The notes beneath the pieces were generated by a model that was not told the DNA's origin, made no database searches, and saw only the letters and a program-made list of their open reading frames with translations. This document shows positions 12,070 through 25,161 of a stretch of DNA of 64,000 bases, piece after piece; position 1 is the stretch's first letter, and the number at the start of each line of letters is the position of its first letter. The stretch is from NCBI RefSeq assembly GCF_963576545.1, contig NC_083639.1, forward strand, positions 23,530,118-23,594,117, read 5' to 3'. This DNA comes from Limanda limanda (Eukaryota; Chordata; Actinopteri; Pleuronectiformes; Pleuronectidae). The position numbers and the translations under genes are program-made.

Positions 12070-12085
12070 CACAATTCTATGATAG

Positions 12086-13385
12086 ATGGCGCCGCGGACG
12101 GCTGCCTCGGTGATTTGGTGCGCGATGTTTTGTCTTGTTTTGTCAGTAAATTCTGTTTTCTGCCTTAAAACCGGGAGCTCTTTCACCAGAGAGATGCTCA
12201 TGAACATCAGGGACACAACTCCGGATAATTTATTTCCGACTTTCATTGCCTCATCTATCGAGATTTTGGACATTCTGGTTAAAGGTGTGCTCACCTTTGT
12301 TCACACGGTGAAGCGGCGGAGGAGAGGAAAAAGGGCCGCCGGCGGGGACTTCGCACTTCCTGGAATATTCCTCTCTAAGGTGCGCTCACTGTGAAACAAG
12401 CGTGATGAACACCAGCTACTAGTTAGTAAGAACAGAGACTTCTCTTCATCTTCCGTTTTGTGCTTCACGGAGACGTGGCAACTCTTCCGAGCGGACCGCG
12501 ACACGGAGCTCTCCGGCAAGACGAAGGGAGGAGGAATCTGCTTCTACACTAACTCTGGCTGGTGCAACGATGTGACAGTGATCCAACAACACTGCTCTCC
12601 TGATCTGGAATATTTTTTCATCAACTTCAAACCCTTCTACTCCCACTGTGAGTTTGCTTCATTCATTCTGGTCGGTGTTTACATCCCACCGCAGGCTAAA
12701 GTGCAGGAGGCTCAGCGCATGCTCGCCGACCAGATCCTGTGTGTGGAGCGGACTAACCCGGACTCCTTAGTGATTGTCCTCGGTGACTTCAACAAAGGAA
12801 ATCTCACCTGTGAACTCCCCAAATATAAACAATTTATTAAATGCCCGACCAGAGATGAGAACATCCTAGATCACTGTTACACCACAGTAAGCAGTGCTTA
12901 TTACGCCGTCCCCTGGGCTTCACTGGGACTCTCGGACCACGTCATGGTCAATTTGATTCCTGCATACAGGCAGAAACTAAAACTCTGTAAACCTGTTGTG
13001 AGGACTTCAAAGCAGTGGACCAGTGAAGCTGTGGAGGATCTTCAGGCGTGCTTGGACTGCACAGATTGGGAAGTGTTCAAGTGTGCAACTAATAGTCTGG
13101 ATGAGTACACAGAGGCTGTGACTTCCTATATCAGCTTCTGTGAGGACAGCTGTGTTCCATCACGAACCAGGGTGAGTTACAATAATGACAAACCCTGGTT
13201 CACAGCCAAACTCAAACAGTTAAGGTTGGAGAAGGAAGACGCGTTCAGGAGCGGGGTCAGAGTCAGGTTTATAGAGGCCAAATACAGGTTTAGCAAGGAG
13301 GTGAGAGAAGCTAAACGCCTGTACTCTGAGAAACTTCAACACCAATTTGCAGCCAATGACTCTGCCTCTGTCTGGAAAGGGCTTA
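12086..13385 (+). pseudogene. LINE ORF, N-terminus and endonuclease domain (broken)
   Basis: One reading frame runs from ATG 12086 into the endonuclease domain. A TGA at 12392-12394 breaks it. The same frame continues with FSSSSVLCFTETW (ending near 12480), GVYIPPQ, GDFNKGN (near 12782), LDHCYTT and SDHVMV (near 12938). These are the catalytic and structural motifs of LINE endonucleases that nick target DNA. Between TETW and QLFRADRD about 15 residues usual in the family seem to be missing without loss of frame. The reading reaches WKGL at 13382, where the Harbinger-like element interrupts it. It continues in the entry at 13949. Confidence 0.8.
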
Positions 13386-13945
13386 AGGCCGGAGCATGCT
13401 ACTGCGTTTTCACGGGCCCGGAAGCGCAAGAGCCCTGCCGGGCCTCCTACGTGCTATCGTAGCCCTTCTTACGTCCTTACGTGGGTCGGCCAGTTTTTCT
13501 AACTAGACGGCAAAGCCCCGCAAGCGTCACCGGCCCGCAAGGGCTGTGATTGGTCTGCTAACTACATAATTTCCGGAGTCGCATTTCCGGTTCATGCCCG
13601 GAAACCACGGAAGATTTAGAAGAACGAATATGGACCAAATAGAAGAGCACTTGGCAGAAGAGATCCGAAACTATGACCACTAGTATAACCCGTCACTAAC
13701 CGGCGGATTTTTTCCGCCAGAAAAAGGCTCTGAGGAGCCGCCGTGGCGATGTAAATAAATCGTTCTTCTTCGTGCCACACACGAAGAAGAGCCGACTTCG
13801 ACAAAAAACATTACTCCGCCTAGTGTTCTGGCGGGGAATTGCATGGCAACTAGCGCAACGGTTGGAAAACCATGAATGACAACGAGTCCTGCGTTACAAC
13901 TGCGTGCTTGCGGGCCCCTGACAACGCAGAAGCATGCTCCGGCCT
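13386..13945 (+). mobile_element. Harbinger-like non-autonomous DNA transposon in the LINE
   Basis: The ends are inverted copies of AGGCCGGAGCATGCT, and the similarity extends imperfectly to about 45 bp. The 3-bp duplications TTA (13383-13385 and 13946-13948) flank it. Removing the element and one TTA restores the LINE reading frame across the junction (WKGL then RQITNC). The 560-bp element is GC-rich compared with its surroundings. TTA duplications and the small leader peptide inside it both point to the PIF/Harbinger superfamily. Confidence 0.75.
13630..13683 (+). pseudogene. Start of a MADF/Myb-like Harbinger accessory protein
   Basis: An ATG at 13630 begins a 17-residue reading, MDQIEEHLAEEIRNYDH, which ends at TAG. 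After the stop the same frame continues YNPSLT. This matches the opening helix of MADF-type DNA-binding domains (EExLIxxVRxYxxLYNPS). Such a protein is the second gene of Harbinger transposons, alongside the DDE nuclease. The rest is deleted, so this is an internally deleted derivative of a coding element. Confidence 0.5.
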
Positions 13946-13948
13946 TTA

Positions 13949-15406
13949 GGCAGATTACAAACTGCAAGCCCAGAGCCCCCCACTCCACTAACGACTCACG
14001 CCTGGCCAACGACCTGAATGAGTTTTACTGTCACTTCGATAGACAGTGGGACAGTCCTGACACCATCCCCCCGTGACAACACCCTCCAGCCCATCAACTG
14101 CACCTCCCCCACCACAGCAAAGGCCAGCACCTTTACACAACTTCCCACCTCAGAGCCCCCCCCCTCCTCCCCTATCACAGTGACGACTCTCTCCATCCTG
14201 GAGAGTGACGTCAACAGACCTTCAGGAGACAGAACCCCCGCAAAGCAGCCGGGCCAGACTCTGTCTCTCCATCTATCCTGAAGCATTGTGCTGATCAGCT
14301 GTCTCTGGTGTTCACAGACATTTTTAACACCTCACTGGAGACCTGCCACGTACCAGCCTGCTTCAAGACCTCCACCATCATCCCTGTCCCCAAAAAAACT
14401 AAGATCACTGGACTCAACGATTACAGACCTGTCGCCCTGACCTCTGTGGTGTTGAAGGCATTCGAGCGCCTCATGCTGTTCCACCTCAAAGCCATCACTG
14501 ACCCTCTGGACCCCCAGCAGTTTGCCTACAAAGCCAACAGGTCTGTAGACGATGCAGTAAACATGGCCCTCCACTTCATCCTCCAGCACCTGGACTCCTC
14601 AGGAACCTACGCCAGGATCCTGTTTGTGGACTTCAGCTCTGCCTTCAACACAATCATCCTGGACCTGCTACAGGACAAGCTCTCCCTGCTGAGTGTGCCT
14701 GATCACAGACTTCCTGTCTGACAGGAGGCAACACGTGAGGCTGGGGAAGCATGTCTTCGACGCCAGGACCATAAGCACCGGTTCCCCTCAAGGCTGTGTT
14801 CTTTCCCCTCTACTATTCTCCCTGTACACCAACAGCTGCACCTCCAGTCACCAGTCTGTCAAACTCCTAAAGTTCACGGACGACACCACCCTCATTGGGC
14901 TCATCTCTGGTGGGAATGAGTCAGCCTACAGGTGGGAGATTGACCATCTGGTGACCTGGTGTGATCAGAACAACCTGGAGCTCAATGGTCTGAAAACAGT
15001 GGAGATGGTTGTTGATTTTAGAAAGAACGCAGCCCCACCCACCCCCATCACCCTGAGAAACTCCCCAGTCGCCACTGTGGAGTCCTTCCGCTTCCTGGGC
15101 ACCATCATCTTCCAGGACCTCAAGTGGGAGCTGAACATCAACTCCCTCACCAAAAAGGCTCAACAGAGGATGTACTTCCTGCGGCAGCTGAAGAAGTTCA
15201 ACCTGCCAAAGTCAATGATGGTGCACTACAACTGCATCATCGAGTCCATCCTCACCTCCTCCATCTCCATCTTGTTCGCTGCTGCTATAGCAAGCGACAA
15301 AGGCAGGCTGCAGCGCATCATCCGCTCTGCTGAGAAGGTTATTGGCTGCAATCTGCCATCTCTACAGGACCTGTTTGCCCTTGAGGACTCTGAGGCGTGC
15401 AGGTAA
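13949..15406 (+). pseudogene. LINE ORF, reverse transcriptase part (frameshifted)
   Basis: Downstream of the inserted element the LINE resumes with RQITNCKPRAPHSTNDSRLAN. It changes frame near 14076 and again near 14281. It then shows the RT core: [20 protein letters not shown] (near 14390), FVDFSSAFN (near 14630), a further frameshift near 14700, SPQGCVLSPLLFSLYTN (near 14790), and the catalytic box at 14876-14890. That box reads FTDD instead of the usual FADD. The C-terminal part ends CNLPSLQDL at about 15370. A frameshift then moves TLRRAGKI into another frame. The protein cannot be made intact. Confidence 0.8.
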
Positions 15407-15479
15407 GATTGAGGCCGATCCTTCTCACCCGGGTCACAAACTCTTTGAGGTTCTTCCCTCCGTGTGGTGTATTTATGTG

Positions 15480-16300
15480 TTTTATGTTTCTAGACTGACT
15501 TTATGGCTGCCATCATTCCCCTCAAACTTGAGGGAGACTTGGTCACCTCCAACATTTCCTGGAGGAACAGGAGGATATCGCGAGTACCACCATGATTGGG
15601 ACACACCATAACGATAGGTATATTCCTCCCTAGTTGATAGAGTCCTGGCTTTCTGTAGAGTAGTAGACAGTAACCCATTGGCTAGCAACCTGGTCCTCTC
15701 AGGGGCCAGGCCCAAAGATTTAGCCCGTGGAGAAAAGGATGGAAAAAAGTCGAGTGGGCCGGGTACAAGAGGTCCCACCAAACAGGGAGCTTACATGGTC
15801 ATCTTGACGGCGAGATGCTATTGAAGAAACTCAGATCATCATGTACAAACCCTCAGCACAATCAACTTCTTGCAACGTAGAGGTCTCAACTTCTAACTTG
15901 TGAGCCCTCTGGAGCTCCCCTCTACTGGGTGCTTGGCAAGCTGCCACTGATACAAAGGATAAAATAGCCCCAGTGTTGACCAGCTGTCCCTGTATTGCTT
16001 AGTGTACCCACTTCCTCATTATCAATACGGGAGGCCCTCTGGCATTGCTCTGCTGGCATTTCAATCTGCATGCAAACCTAACCTAGGGGGCGGTCTCCTC
16101 TATCATCTGAGTCAAAACCACAATGTCAACATCCCCGCAATCAGATGCATCCGACACGAGGCATACCAGATCCAGCTCCTCCCTACTTTGGGGGAGTTTG
16201 GGAGCTGGGTGGTTGATGTGTCTGTATGGGCAGGCCCAGGGGAGTATTGCATCCCCCTTTCCTGACAGCCATATCCAGATCAGGGATCGATTGAGACATC
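15480..16300 (-). pseudogene. DIRS-like retroelement relic (tyrosine recombinase region)
   Basis: The minus strand reads, in pieces and two frames, RTRLLANGLLSTTLQKARTL followed by STREEY (near 15620-15700), then DILLFLQEMLEVTKSPSSLR and MMAAIKSV (near 15490-15580). This order resembles the N-terminal SAM-like part of tyrosine recombinases in DIRS elements (a search for 'LxSxGLSxxVxxTIxxARAxSTRxxY', then 'FLQEML...SPSTLRVYVAAI'). Further upstream on the same strand SDAS near 16140 may be an RNase H remnant. It is heavily decayed, and no catalytic recombinase residues survive in the window. The boundaries are approximate. Confidence 0.4.
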
Positions 16301-19300
16301 ACCTGGTCATTCTAGATAACTACTCTCGGCTGCTTCATATTCTATTGAGGCTGCCCAATGACGGGCATTTGCTTTCCTATCTCTAGCTTGCAGGATAAAA
16401 CAACTCATCCAGGAGGCTGGGTCCTGGCTGACATGTGAATGGTCCAGTCCTGAGCAATTCACATATTGCTTGTTTTCTGTTTTGTTTTGTTTGACTTTCG
16501 ATTGACCGGAAACTAGAAGACGTCCAACATGCGTCCTCCGCCTGTGTCAAATTGCACTGAGGACTAATGATGCCTTTTGTTTCATGCAGCCACATTCCAG
16601 CCACCAAGAAAGGGTGATAAGCTGGGAGCAATACGCCGCTTCCTCAGACTAAGTCTGTTTCCAAATGGCTGCGCAAGCAGATGGGCAGAGCTAATGTTGC
16701 CAGCTTTCACCAGCCTGTGTTTTAAAGACCATCCAGAGAGGGACCCTTAAACCAGCTCTCCTACCCACGAGGTGACCGCACAACACTGTCAAAATATACA
16801 CATGTTTTACATTCACAACTCAACTGAGATTCACATCTGACGTCTTGCTTCCATGGAAATCAAAGAATCGTTAAGAAAGGAAAACATAATGTGATCATGC
16901 ACTCCAATTTGGAGGATAGACATACCTGTTGCAGTAGCTCTTTGATCTTCACCTTCATATGATTCCCCAGAATTTTTTTCGCATAGTCTATTGGAGAAGT
17001 ACTTGTCTTTTGTGAAGTCTCAGAAAGCAAATGAATAAGGGTGAATATGAAAAAGACGTCAAAAAACTGATTGAATAAGTTTTAAGTTTGAAAGAAGTAT
17101 TCTGTTTTTATTTGATGTCCTCACCCTTCAGTGAAATACCAAATTGTTACATTTTGTAATATTGATAGAGCCATCTTATATGCACTGCATGGTATGTAGA
17201 AGGTTTCTTCCTTAAACATAATGCAACATTATGTTTGTGTGTGTGTGTGTATCTGTGTGTGTGAGTGAGTGAGTCAGAAAACCTTGAACCTGCTTACTTA
17301 AAGAAGTAGTTGAGTCACCTTTTTAATACTTCATGTTGCCTTGTTTTGAAACTGACATTTTGTTTAGTTTCAGCTCACTTCATTTTCCATTCATTCTGTT
17401 TTTCCCACTCTTGATTGCCAACGCGACACCTTAAAACAAATTAATATCAGTTTAAGTTTAAAGGGTACTAAGAATAGTTTCACTGCAATGCGGTTTTTGG
17501 GGTGAATGATTTAACAAGTGATGTCATGCTTTTTGTCTGCATACACACTGCATATAATCCCTTGATATACTGTTTATATTCAATTTATTTATGGGTTCCA
17601 GTTTTCTTCTTGCTTATTGTTGTCTTTTTTTCCAAGTACAGAGAGCACTTAACATTGACCCACTAGATTATATCAAGTCTTGATTTAAGTTATATCAAAG
17701 TCTAAAAGCCACTTTACATTACTACTTCACAAACTGCTTCAAAGTCATAATGTGACTAAGACTGAACCTGGCTGAGACTTGGGCCTGGGGGAAAGCAGTA
17801 GGAGAGTGGAACTATGTGGCCCTGTGGCTTAATGATGTTATAAACATCAAGGTTCTTTGTTCCAAACAACACTTATACAGGAAAAGTAAATGTCACACTT
17901 CATCATCTCTATAGTGCAGCAGAATGTCTGCTTCACTGCTGTGCAGTAATGTGTAAAAAGTTGTATGCATTTTATTGAGGGGCAGATGACGTGTGTGCTG
18001 ACACTAAAGAGAGAGACACTGAAACCACTTGAATATTTCACAATTGGATTTCGGGATGAACAAGAGAAGTTCATGTTATCAAATACTCTCCTTAATGATG
18101 TACACTTGTTTATGTATTGATAAAAACTAGACACCGTAAAAATAATGGAAAACTCCAGCAAGGCTCCAACTAAATAGCAGCATGGGCAAGACTGAGCTAG
18201 AGTTCCTCAGGAGTCAACTGGAGTCAACATGTGGAACATACGAGAAGCGACAGTGTGAAACGTTTAACGTACAACTTGTTGTTGTTGGTTGCTAGAGCCT
18301 CATGTGTGCAGGTGAGGTAGCTGCAAACCAGTGGATTGACCCTCCCAGACCAGACCAGGAACCAAAACGGGGATGGACACTGGCAGAGATGTCTTGGTTG
18401 AGACATATCCATCTCCATCAAGCATATGGTGATAAAAATAAAATTGAATTGAATTAATACATGTTATGGGGTATCTACACAAAAATAATTTCAGATGGAC
18501 GTTTCAGTCCATATCACATGTGTCTTCTGGGACAGATGAAACACATTACACCCACTTTTTAATGCCTTCACGCTCTGCAAATGTGTTGCTCACACTCACT
18601 CAGTGTTAGGAATTTGGTGTGTAACAGCCACAGGCATGAGTTCGTTCATGAGGTACATTGGCCCACGGGACTAGTACAAATCCAGAGGACAATCATCGCC
18701 AGAGGAATGAAGGTGCTGGTCTCTACTTTAACTTTAATTTTCATAAACTTATTTCTCGGTCAGAGTTTTGTCACCACATCAAATCAGGTGTCTGACTTTT
18801 ATATGTATATATATATATATATGTACGTATGCATAGTTTAACAATGATCAAGTCAGTAATAGACACTAAGATCCTCTTTGCTAGTTCACTAATGCTTTTC
18901 TGCTGTGCTGTGAGAAGAATCGTGATTGGGCTGCCCCCTTAAGTTCCACTGCCCCATCGCACATCCAATAGTGTTGAGAGCATAACTGGAAGTTTCATCA
19001 TATTTCTATGCCATACCTTCTTGGCAGGGACTAGCAGTAAAGACAGTGACCTGCAGACACTGAAAAATGGACAAGAAATGTATAAAATCATCATTTAAAA
19101 TGGTATATTTAAGAATGATTGAAAAAAGCAGCTCTCATTTGTATAGCACCAAATCATTACATATTCATACAGATATCATTTAAATAGTAGGTCAAGACCT
19201 TAGTTACCAGTTAAAGACTCAGTGACCCCCTCCTTAACCTGGATTTTAAAGTTCCATTGAGAAGATACATGTTAATTTTGCACCTAGGGGGTCTATGTAG

Positions 19301-22006
19301 AAAGATGTTTACCAGCAACACAAAAATAACTTCAATAAATTAATATTGTTGTCAAAATGATGCAAACTTGACTCGAACACTACGTTACTGTTTAATGCAA
19401 GCTTAGTTTAAACAAATTATAAATAGTCTTCCAGGAAACAGTTGTCTGTACAATAATAAGCTAAAATCAAAGCTTAGCCTTCACTGACACTACAAGTAAC
19501 TGTAGTCACTGTATTGCAACTTAGGAAGGAAAATGTAAGAAGTTATTTTTATTGGCAGTCGCCGTCTTTGTGAATCATGAAAACACCTGTCAACTTTCAA
19601 AAGCAAACGCCCTCACTGTGTTTGCAATGCATCTTTCTGTAACTCATTTAGACAGTCAGCCGCTTTATGTTAAGAGGAGACGACAGTTTTATCAGTAATT
19701 GGCAGCATTTCAGAAAAACCTTCAGAAAAAGATACATCCACAAAGTTACAAAGCTTTTTCCGAGATTCAAAGTAATGAGATGCATTGCTTTCCATCATTC
19801 TAAGCAGTGATCATTACATCAGTGAAGGTGCTGCTTAATATAGATCTTGCAATATGTAGAGAGTTATCAGATGATGACAGCGGCAATACGAACAAGATGG
19901 AGTCTACAAGAGACATAACTTATTTTAGACATAGACCGAGAGAAAGAAAGGGCCTACAAAGACCAAAAGTTTGTGTATATGTTCATCATACAATAATAAA
20001 GTAACGGTACAAGCATATGTATATAAATAATGGTATTAAAATAGAATAGTTATTTTCTTCAGTATTGCTTTTTTCAAATGGGATGGGTTCTATTAATAAT
20101 ATAAGGTCCTTTGATATTTTCAATACACCAATCAAACAAAACTACCAAATTTTCACTTGTACACAAACTGTTGCGCCAGTAACATGCTCTCAGATAAGAC
20201 AAGTACCCGAATAATCTAAATACACATAGTGCTACATTTTTCTAATATATGCATTCAGACATTCATGTTGCATCATCACCAAAAACAGTTGAAACTTTGG
20301 ATTTTTTTAAAATAAAAATGCATATTTTTGGTTGTCCTGAAGTCAAACTCTCAAACTATTTTTCCATTAACCTCATAGGAAACTTAACAACCTGCCAACA
20401 GTTCCTGTTCGGCAGTAAATGATTTTCAAAGGCTCAGAAATTACGAGGTAGATGTTGTGGATTTGACGGACAAATTTTCAAGTGATTCTATTCTGAGCCA
20501 TTAGAAGAGGCTTGGGTCGTCAATCGAATGTCGCTTGTTGCTTTTTTCCATTTTCAGTAACATGTAATATATAATGATGTTCCAGCGCTGTATCAATTTG
20601 TATTTATTAAGAAGATATTGATTGTATCTGGGAGGTGAGGCCACTGTGTTCATGCTTTTCATGCTTTGTTCACCCTTTTTTAATATATTATTCTCCAACT
20701 AAAGCTATTGTGTTCCTTATTTTACCAATGCCTCAGTTTATATTGTTGTGATTATTACAGTAACATAGACCAGACAAGGACAACCAAATTACATACGTCT
20801 GGTTTGATGGACAGGTTGGAGTCTTAAGCCAATTCTGGTCTTATTCAGGAATCCTGCATACAGAGCTTGGTTCTATATGCTGCCTCCATTTGTGCGTATG
20901 AATGTACTGACAGTTGGCTACAGTACCTATAGAAAGCTTGTTATCTCCTCTGTGGATGTGGATGGTGCTGAGGTCATAACGACCTCTGGGTCACCTTGTC
21001 GGGTCACTGTTTAATGAAAGTGCGTCCTGTCTGACGTATAAGGTTGCAGCCTGTGTGCCGTCCAAGGCCCAGTCACCACAGGAGAAAATGGGGTTGCCAA
21101 AGGTTAACCAAGTGCAATTTCTTTCTCTCTCTTGTGCCTGATATTTCCTCCTCTGCTCTGAGAAATGTGTGCTGAAAGAGCTGTTCACTCCATTGCTCCA
21201 AATGTGTCCAGAATCCAGTGCTTGGGCAGGTTGCTATTGTGTTTTGTCCGGGGTTGTCTTCGCATTGGCATTTCCAGCCTGCTTTACTAAGGTCCTGTTT
21301 GCACAAAAGAGAATTTACAAGTACAGCAACAGAAGATGCCTTTTCCAAATGGCAATTATTGCTTCACATAAATTAAATTAAATCCAACACTGCAGTTACA
21401 ATGCAAAGCCAACAGATCATTAAAATACTGTATATCACAGGATAGAGTTCATCACCTGGGAGGATATCTGCGAGTCAAAGTTTTGTAATGGATAAAAAAT
21501 ATATTCTTGTAAATTCATGAGTGCATGTTAAAATGAACTAAATACAGCTACATTTTTCAGGTGAAATCAAAAGTAAAATGATTATTTTGTATTTTGTTAT
21601 TTCCAAATCAGATTGTACAAAGCCTAGTCTGCTGCTGTGTTGTAAAGACAATACCACACTGTGGTGAATATGTTCTCAGTGGCGTTGCACCTTGAAAAAA
21701 GGCTGCTGCAATTCACACATACTTTCCCGAGAACACAACCCAATCACTCAAAAATGGCTGGACACGGGGTCCACAACCCAGTTGCTGTGAAAGCTACAGA
21801 GACTTATTAAAGTCTTAATAAAGGCCGACCAGTTTGTTGTTTTGGTTGGTGACTAATACAGAAAATGCTTGATTACGGAAGTTGAAAAGAAAAGAAAAAA
21901 GTTTTTGTTTTCTTAAATAGCAGTGTGGGCAGTTGAATGATGGTTTCATTAGTTATAATGAAGCTCAGTATTGAAACATCTTGCTGTAGTCTTTAGTCAT
22001 TGAAAC
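16301..22006. other. No assignable gene; two microsatellites
   Basis: Long AT-rich stretch. It contains a GT-rich microsatellite at about 17235-17272 and a TA-rich run at about 18799-18830. No open frame with recognisable motifs and no clear transposon termini were seen. Confidence 0.5.
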
Positions 22007-22662
22007 TCATTCAAATCACAGTTGCTGCAGTGTTCTCTTGATTAAGGTAACATATTTATTTGATGTAGTACATTTTACACAAGTCCATACAAACATTCCA
22101 CTATTCAAAAACTCAAGGAGAAAGAAGAATATTGAGGAAACAACCATTAAAATAGACTTAAACACAGAAGACACCAAAAGAAACACACCAAAGAACAAGC
22201 ACTAGATATGTTAACATGAGACAAAGGCCACTTGAGACAGATGGGTCTTCAGTTGCTTTAGATATATCACTCTTGTAAAATGTACACAGTGTTACAGCAG
22301 CTACGTAAAAGGCATGACCACATTTTGTCCTCTTTCAGCCACTAGTCCCTGGTCAGAAAACCTGTGAGACCTACTGGTGGTAGAGGGATGGAAAGGCTTG
22401 CAGACAGGAGCCTGACCATGAAGGGCTCTGTAGTGAGAATTTAAATGGATGCTTGGAATGTAAAATGGTGTCGTCCTGCTGGTTCTGCCTCACAGCAGCA
22501 TTCTGGACAATTTGTCAACGGTTCAGAAATGACTTGTCAACATAAGCGAGAGGGAGTTACAGTTGTCCAGCTGGGATGGCACTTAATGTTTCATTCTTCA
22601 CAGGGAATAAAAGTCATTTAAATCACAGTGGCTGCTATGTTCACTTGATTTACGTAACACAT
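22007..22662. repeat. Diverged direct repeats flanking a degenerate interspersed repeat
   Basis: 22007-22055 and 22614-22662 are related (TCATTCAAATCACAGTTGCTG against TCATTTAAATCACAGTGGCTG, then CTTGATTAAGGTAACA against CTTGATTTACGTAACA). Between them, 22320-22590 holds text such as GGGAGTTACAGTTGTCCAGC that resembles a common fish dispersed repeat (LINE or SINE 3' region). The class is not determined. Confidence 0.4.
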
Positions 22663-25161
22663 TACCATATGTATTTCCTATGCAGTCAAACATAGGACCA
22701 TAACAGCGTGACTGACAGTTTTTTTCTCCACTAAAAAACAGTAAAAAATAATGAATATATACTCTCTCTGCTCACTTTTACATCGATTAAAGATACATCA
22801 TCCCTGACTAGTAACTTGCAGATGAAATGGAATTTAATGAATGCAAAGAATGCTGTGGATTTGTGGTTCCGAACATGGTCTACAGTCTATTTATGAAGGG
22901 ATACGTGGGTCTGGTCAAAAATGATCTGTTCATTCTGTGTGTGGTGAGTATACAAACTCTGTAGGATGTTAAATGTGACATAACTAAACAACCTAAGAAG
23001 GTATATATACATTTAATACATTAAAAATTCGAAAATGAAGTTGATGGAAGTATTGGTCCATCAGAACTTTGATCTTTGGATTTTTCCTCTAGAGCCTTAA
23101 ATAGGCCTAAATGTTTCCGTGACCACAACTAATGAATGATAATAAAGTAAAAAAGAAAACAGTAGATGTAATGATAAAAATAAAATGATAAACGATTTTT
23201 TTATAGAACAATTGATATTCATGATCTCCCTGAATTTATCCTGATGTGGTTATTGGTAGTCTTGACATTAAACACCACCCTTAATATAATCCACAGTTTA
23301 GCTGTACGTTCAGGCTTTACATGTACTTTTCCACCACTGGTGAGGCTGTAAGAAGGCAGACATAGTTTTGGGATGGTGCGAACAAATGATGACGTCCAGT
23401 GGTTTATGCCTTCACTTATATTGTTAAAGACTAAACTACAGACGGCTCGTGTTCTCAGTAAACCAGTTCTGCTTTTTGTCACACAAACAAACAGTGAGCT
23501 AGCGAAAATACATTGTCCTCTTCATCATAAATACATTAATATAACTTTGGAAATGAGCGAATCATAATTGAAGGATGTTGTTTAGTTCTGCTGTCTGCAA
23601 TAAGTAACACTATGAATTCTTCTATGTATTCTGTGTCTCATTGAAAGTCCATTTTAATTGTGGTAGCCAATCATATGCAAGTACTTTGCTTCTTGTTTGT
23701 TTTTTTATCAATTTATTTACAGAAATATTTTCAATCTGAAAACTCCATTTTTACAACAATGTTTCTATCTCCTAAGAAGAAGCGTCTGCAACTCCAAGAA
23801 GTCTTTTGAATTCAATAAATTGACTCTGCATTACATTTTAAGAACTTGTGGCCAGATTCACTAAGGCTTTTGCACTTTGCATTTCAGTCACAGATTTGCA
23901 GTGAACATACCCGAAGCAGCAGGCTGGAGATGATGCAAATCTGTCCTGTTTGCAAAGTCCAGCTTTCCCCATTGTTTAAAGGAGTATCACACAAATAACA
24001 CGAATATGTATGTGTTTACATAGCAACTGTTTTTAGTCCATGTTATTTAGTGCTGCACACTAAAAGCCAACAATTCAAATAGTCAGTTGGAGGCTCAAGC
24101 ATTCTTTTATGTGTTTTCTTTTTTCGTCAATATGCAAGGGGACATTTTGTCCCCAGAGAGCTGCAAGGTGTTCTCACCTCATACTGGTGAGACTGGCTGT
24201 GATGGGTAAAAGCCATTGCACACCTGGACCCAGAATAAGTCTGAGTGAGATGAAGCAAGCCTGGCTCCAAGATAACGTTATCTTCTGCCTTCTGCTCAGA
24301 AGTGATGAATTTACCATTCACAGCAACTCAATTTGTCATTAGTATAATTAGCGTTCATTAGCTTGGTATTACCCTGAACGCCCCCTGAACCCTGATCAAA
24401 AATATAACAGTAAAATAAAGCATTGCATGACAGTTTACAGAAATGGAGATGTGTGTGTGCTCATGGATGCATGTAAACAATTTGCAAATAGTGTAACATG
24501 CATCACATTAGTACAAGTGCAATGACTGTCAGTGTTAATCATCTATATATATTAATAATCTAGTTAAGCATAAAACATAATATAGTTTAAAAAAATTGTT
24601 TCAAATGTATACAATACTGTTTTGTGAACCACTTTTGAACTTGTTGAGTCCTAGTCCTTTTCCATACAGTTAGAGCACCTGGAATACATTAGCATGGTGT
24701 GTTTACTCTCTTCAGTTACCCGCATCCCAATACACCCACCAGCAGAATAGAACAAAGTGAAAAAAATGATGAAGCCAATTATTCAAACAGATTTTACTAA
24801 CAGGGTGCAGTGTGTAAACTTTTTTTCCCAGCTACCTTTGCCCTTGACTGTTTTGTTGAGGGAGGGCACACTGATTTGTGTGGTGCTGAAATATATGTAA
24901 CCCATTTGCACTTACATCTGAATAATAATGTAAACTGAATAAGAGACGGTGCTTATACATACTGAAGCACTACTTAAAGCTGTGTGGGTGTGCAGGTTGC
25001 CCATTCTCTCAGTAAGCAGCTAACCTCTTCTAGCCTTTATAAATTTAACACCTACTGTGTATTTATATAAACTCTCCAAACTGTTCATATTGTCTCCTTG
25101 AAACATTGCTTCAGCCATCTGTTGGGTGTTTGGTGCCCAGTCCACAGGTAGGAGGAGTAGC
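22663..25161. other. No assignable feature
   Basis: AT-rich non-coding DNA. Short open frames at 23219-23567 and 24109-24342 lack motifs. The text at 24806 (AGGGTGCAGTGTGTAAAC) faintly resembles a MITE terminus but has no partner. Confidence 0.5.

Larger units (their letters stand above)
12070..15465 (+). mobile_element. LINE retrotransposon (CR1/L2/Jockey-type group), dead copy
   Basis: A non-LTR element with an apurinic-type endonuclease followed by a reverse transcriptase reads along the plus strand. It is split by a 560-bp DNA transposon and broken by a stop codon and several frameshifts. The start is close to the ATG at 12086. Homology to the family runs out after HPGHKLFEVLPS at about 15465, so the natural 3' end is lost and a different relic follows. 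The clade within the CR1/L2/Rex1/Jockey group is not settled by eye. Confidence 0.85.

Noticed and set aside
12458..13462. Separate host gene of 334 codons
   Set aside because: It is the endonuclease part of the LINE and runs into the inserted Harbinger-like element; there is no ATG at its start.
24806..25040. Possible MITE beginning AGGGTGCAGTGTGTAA
   Set aside because: No inverted partner or target duplication found.
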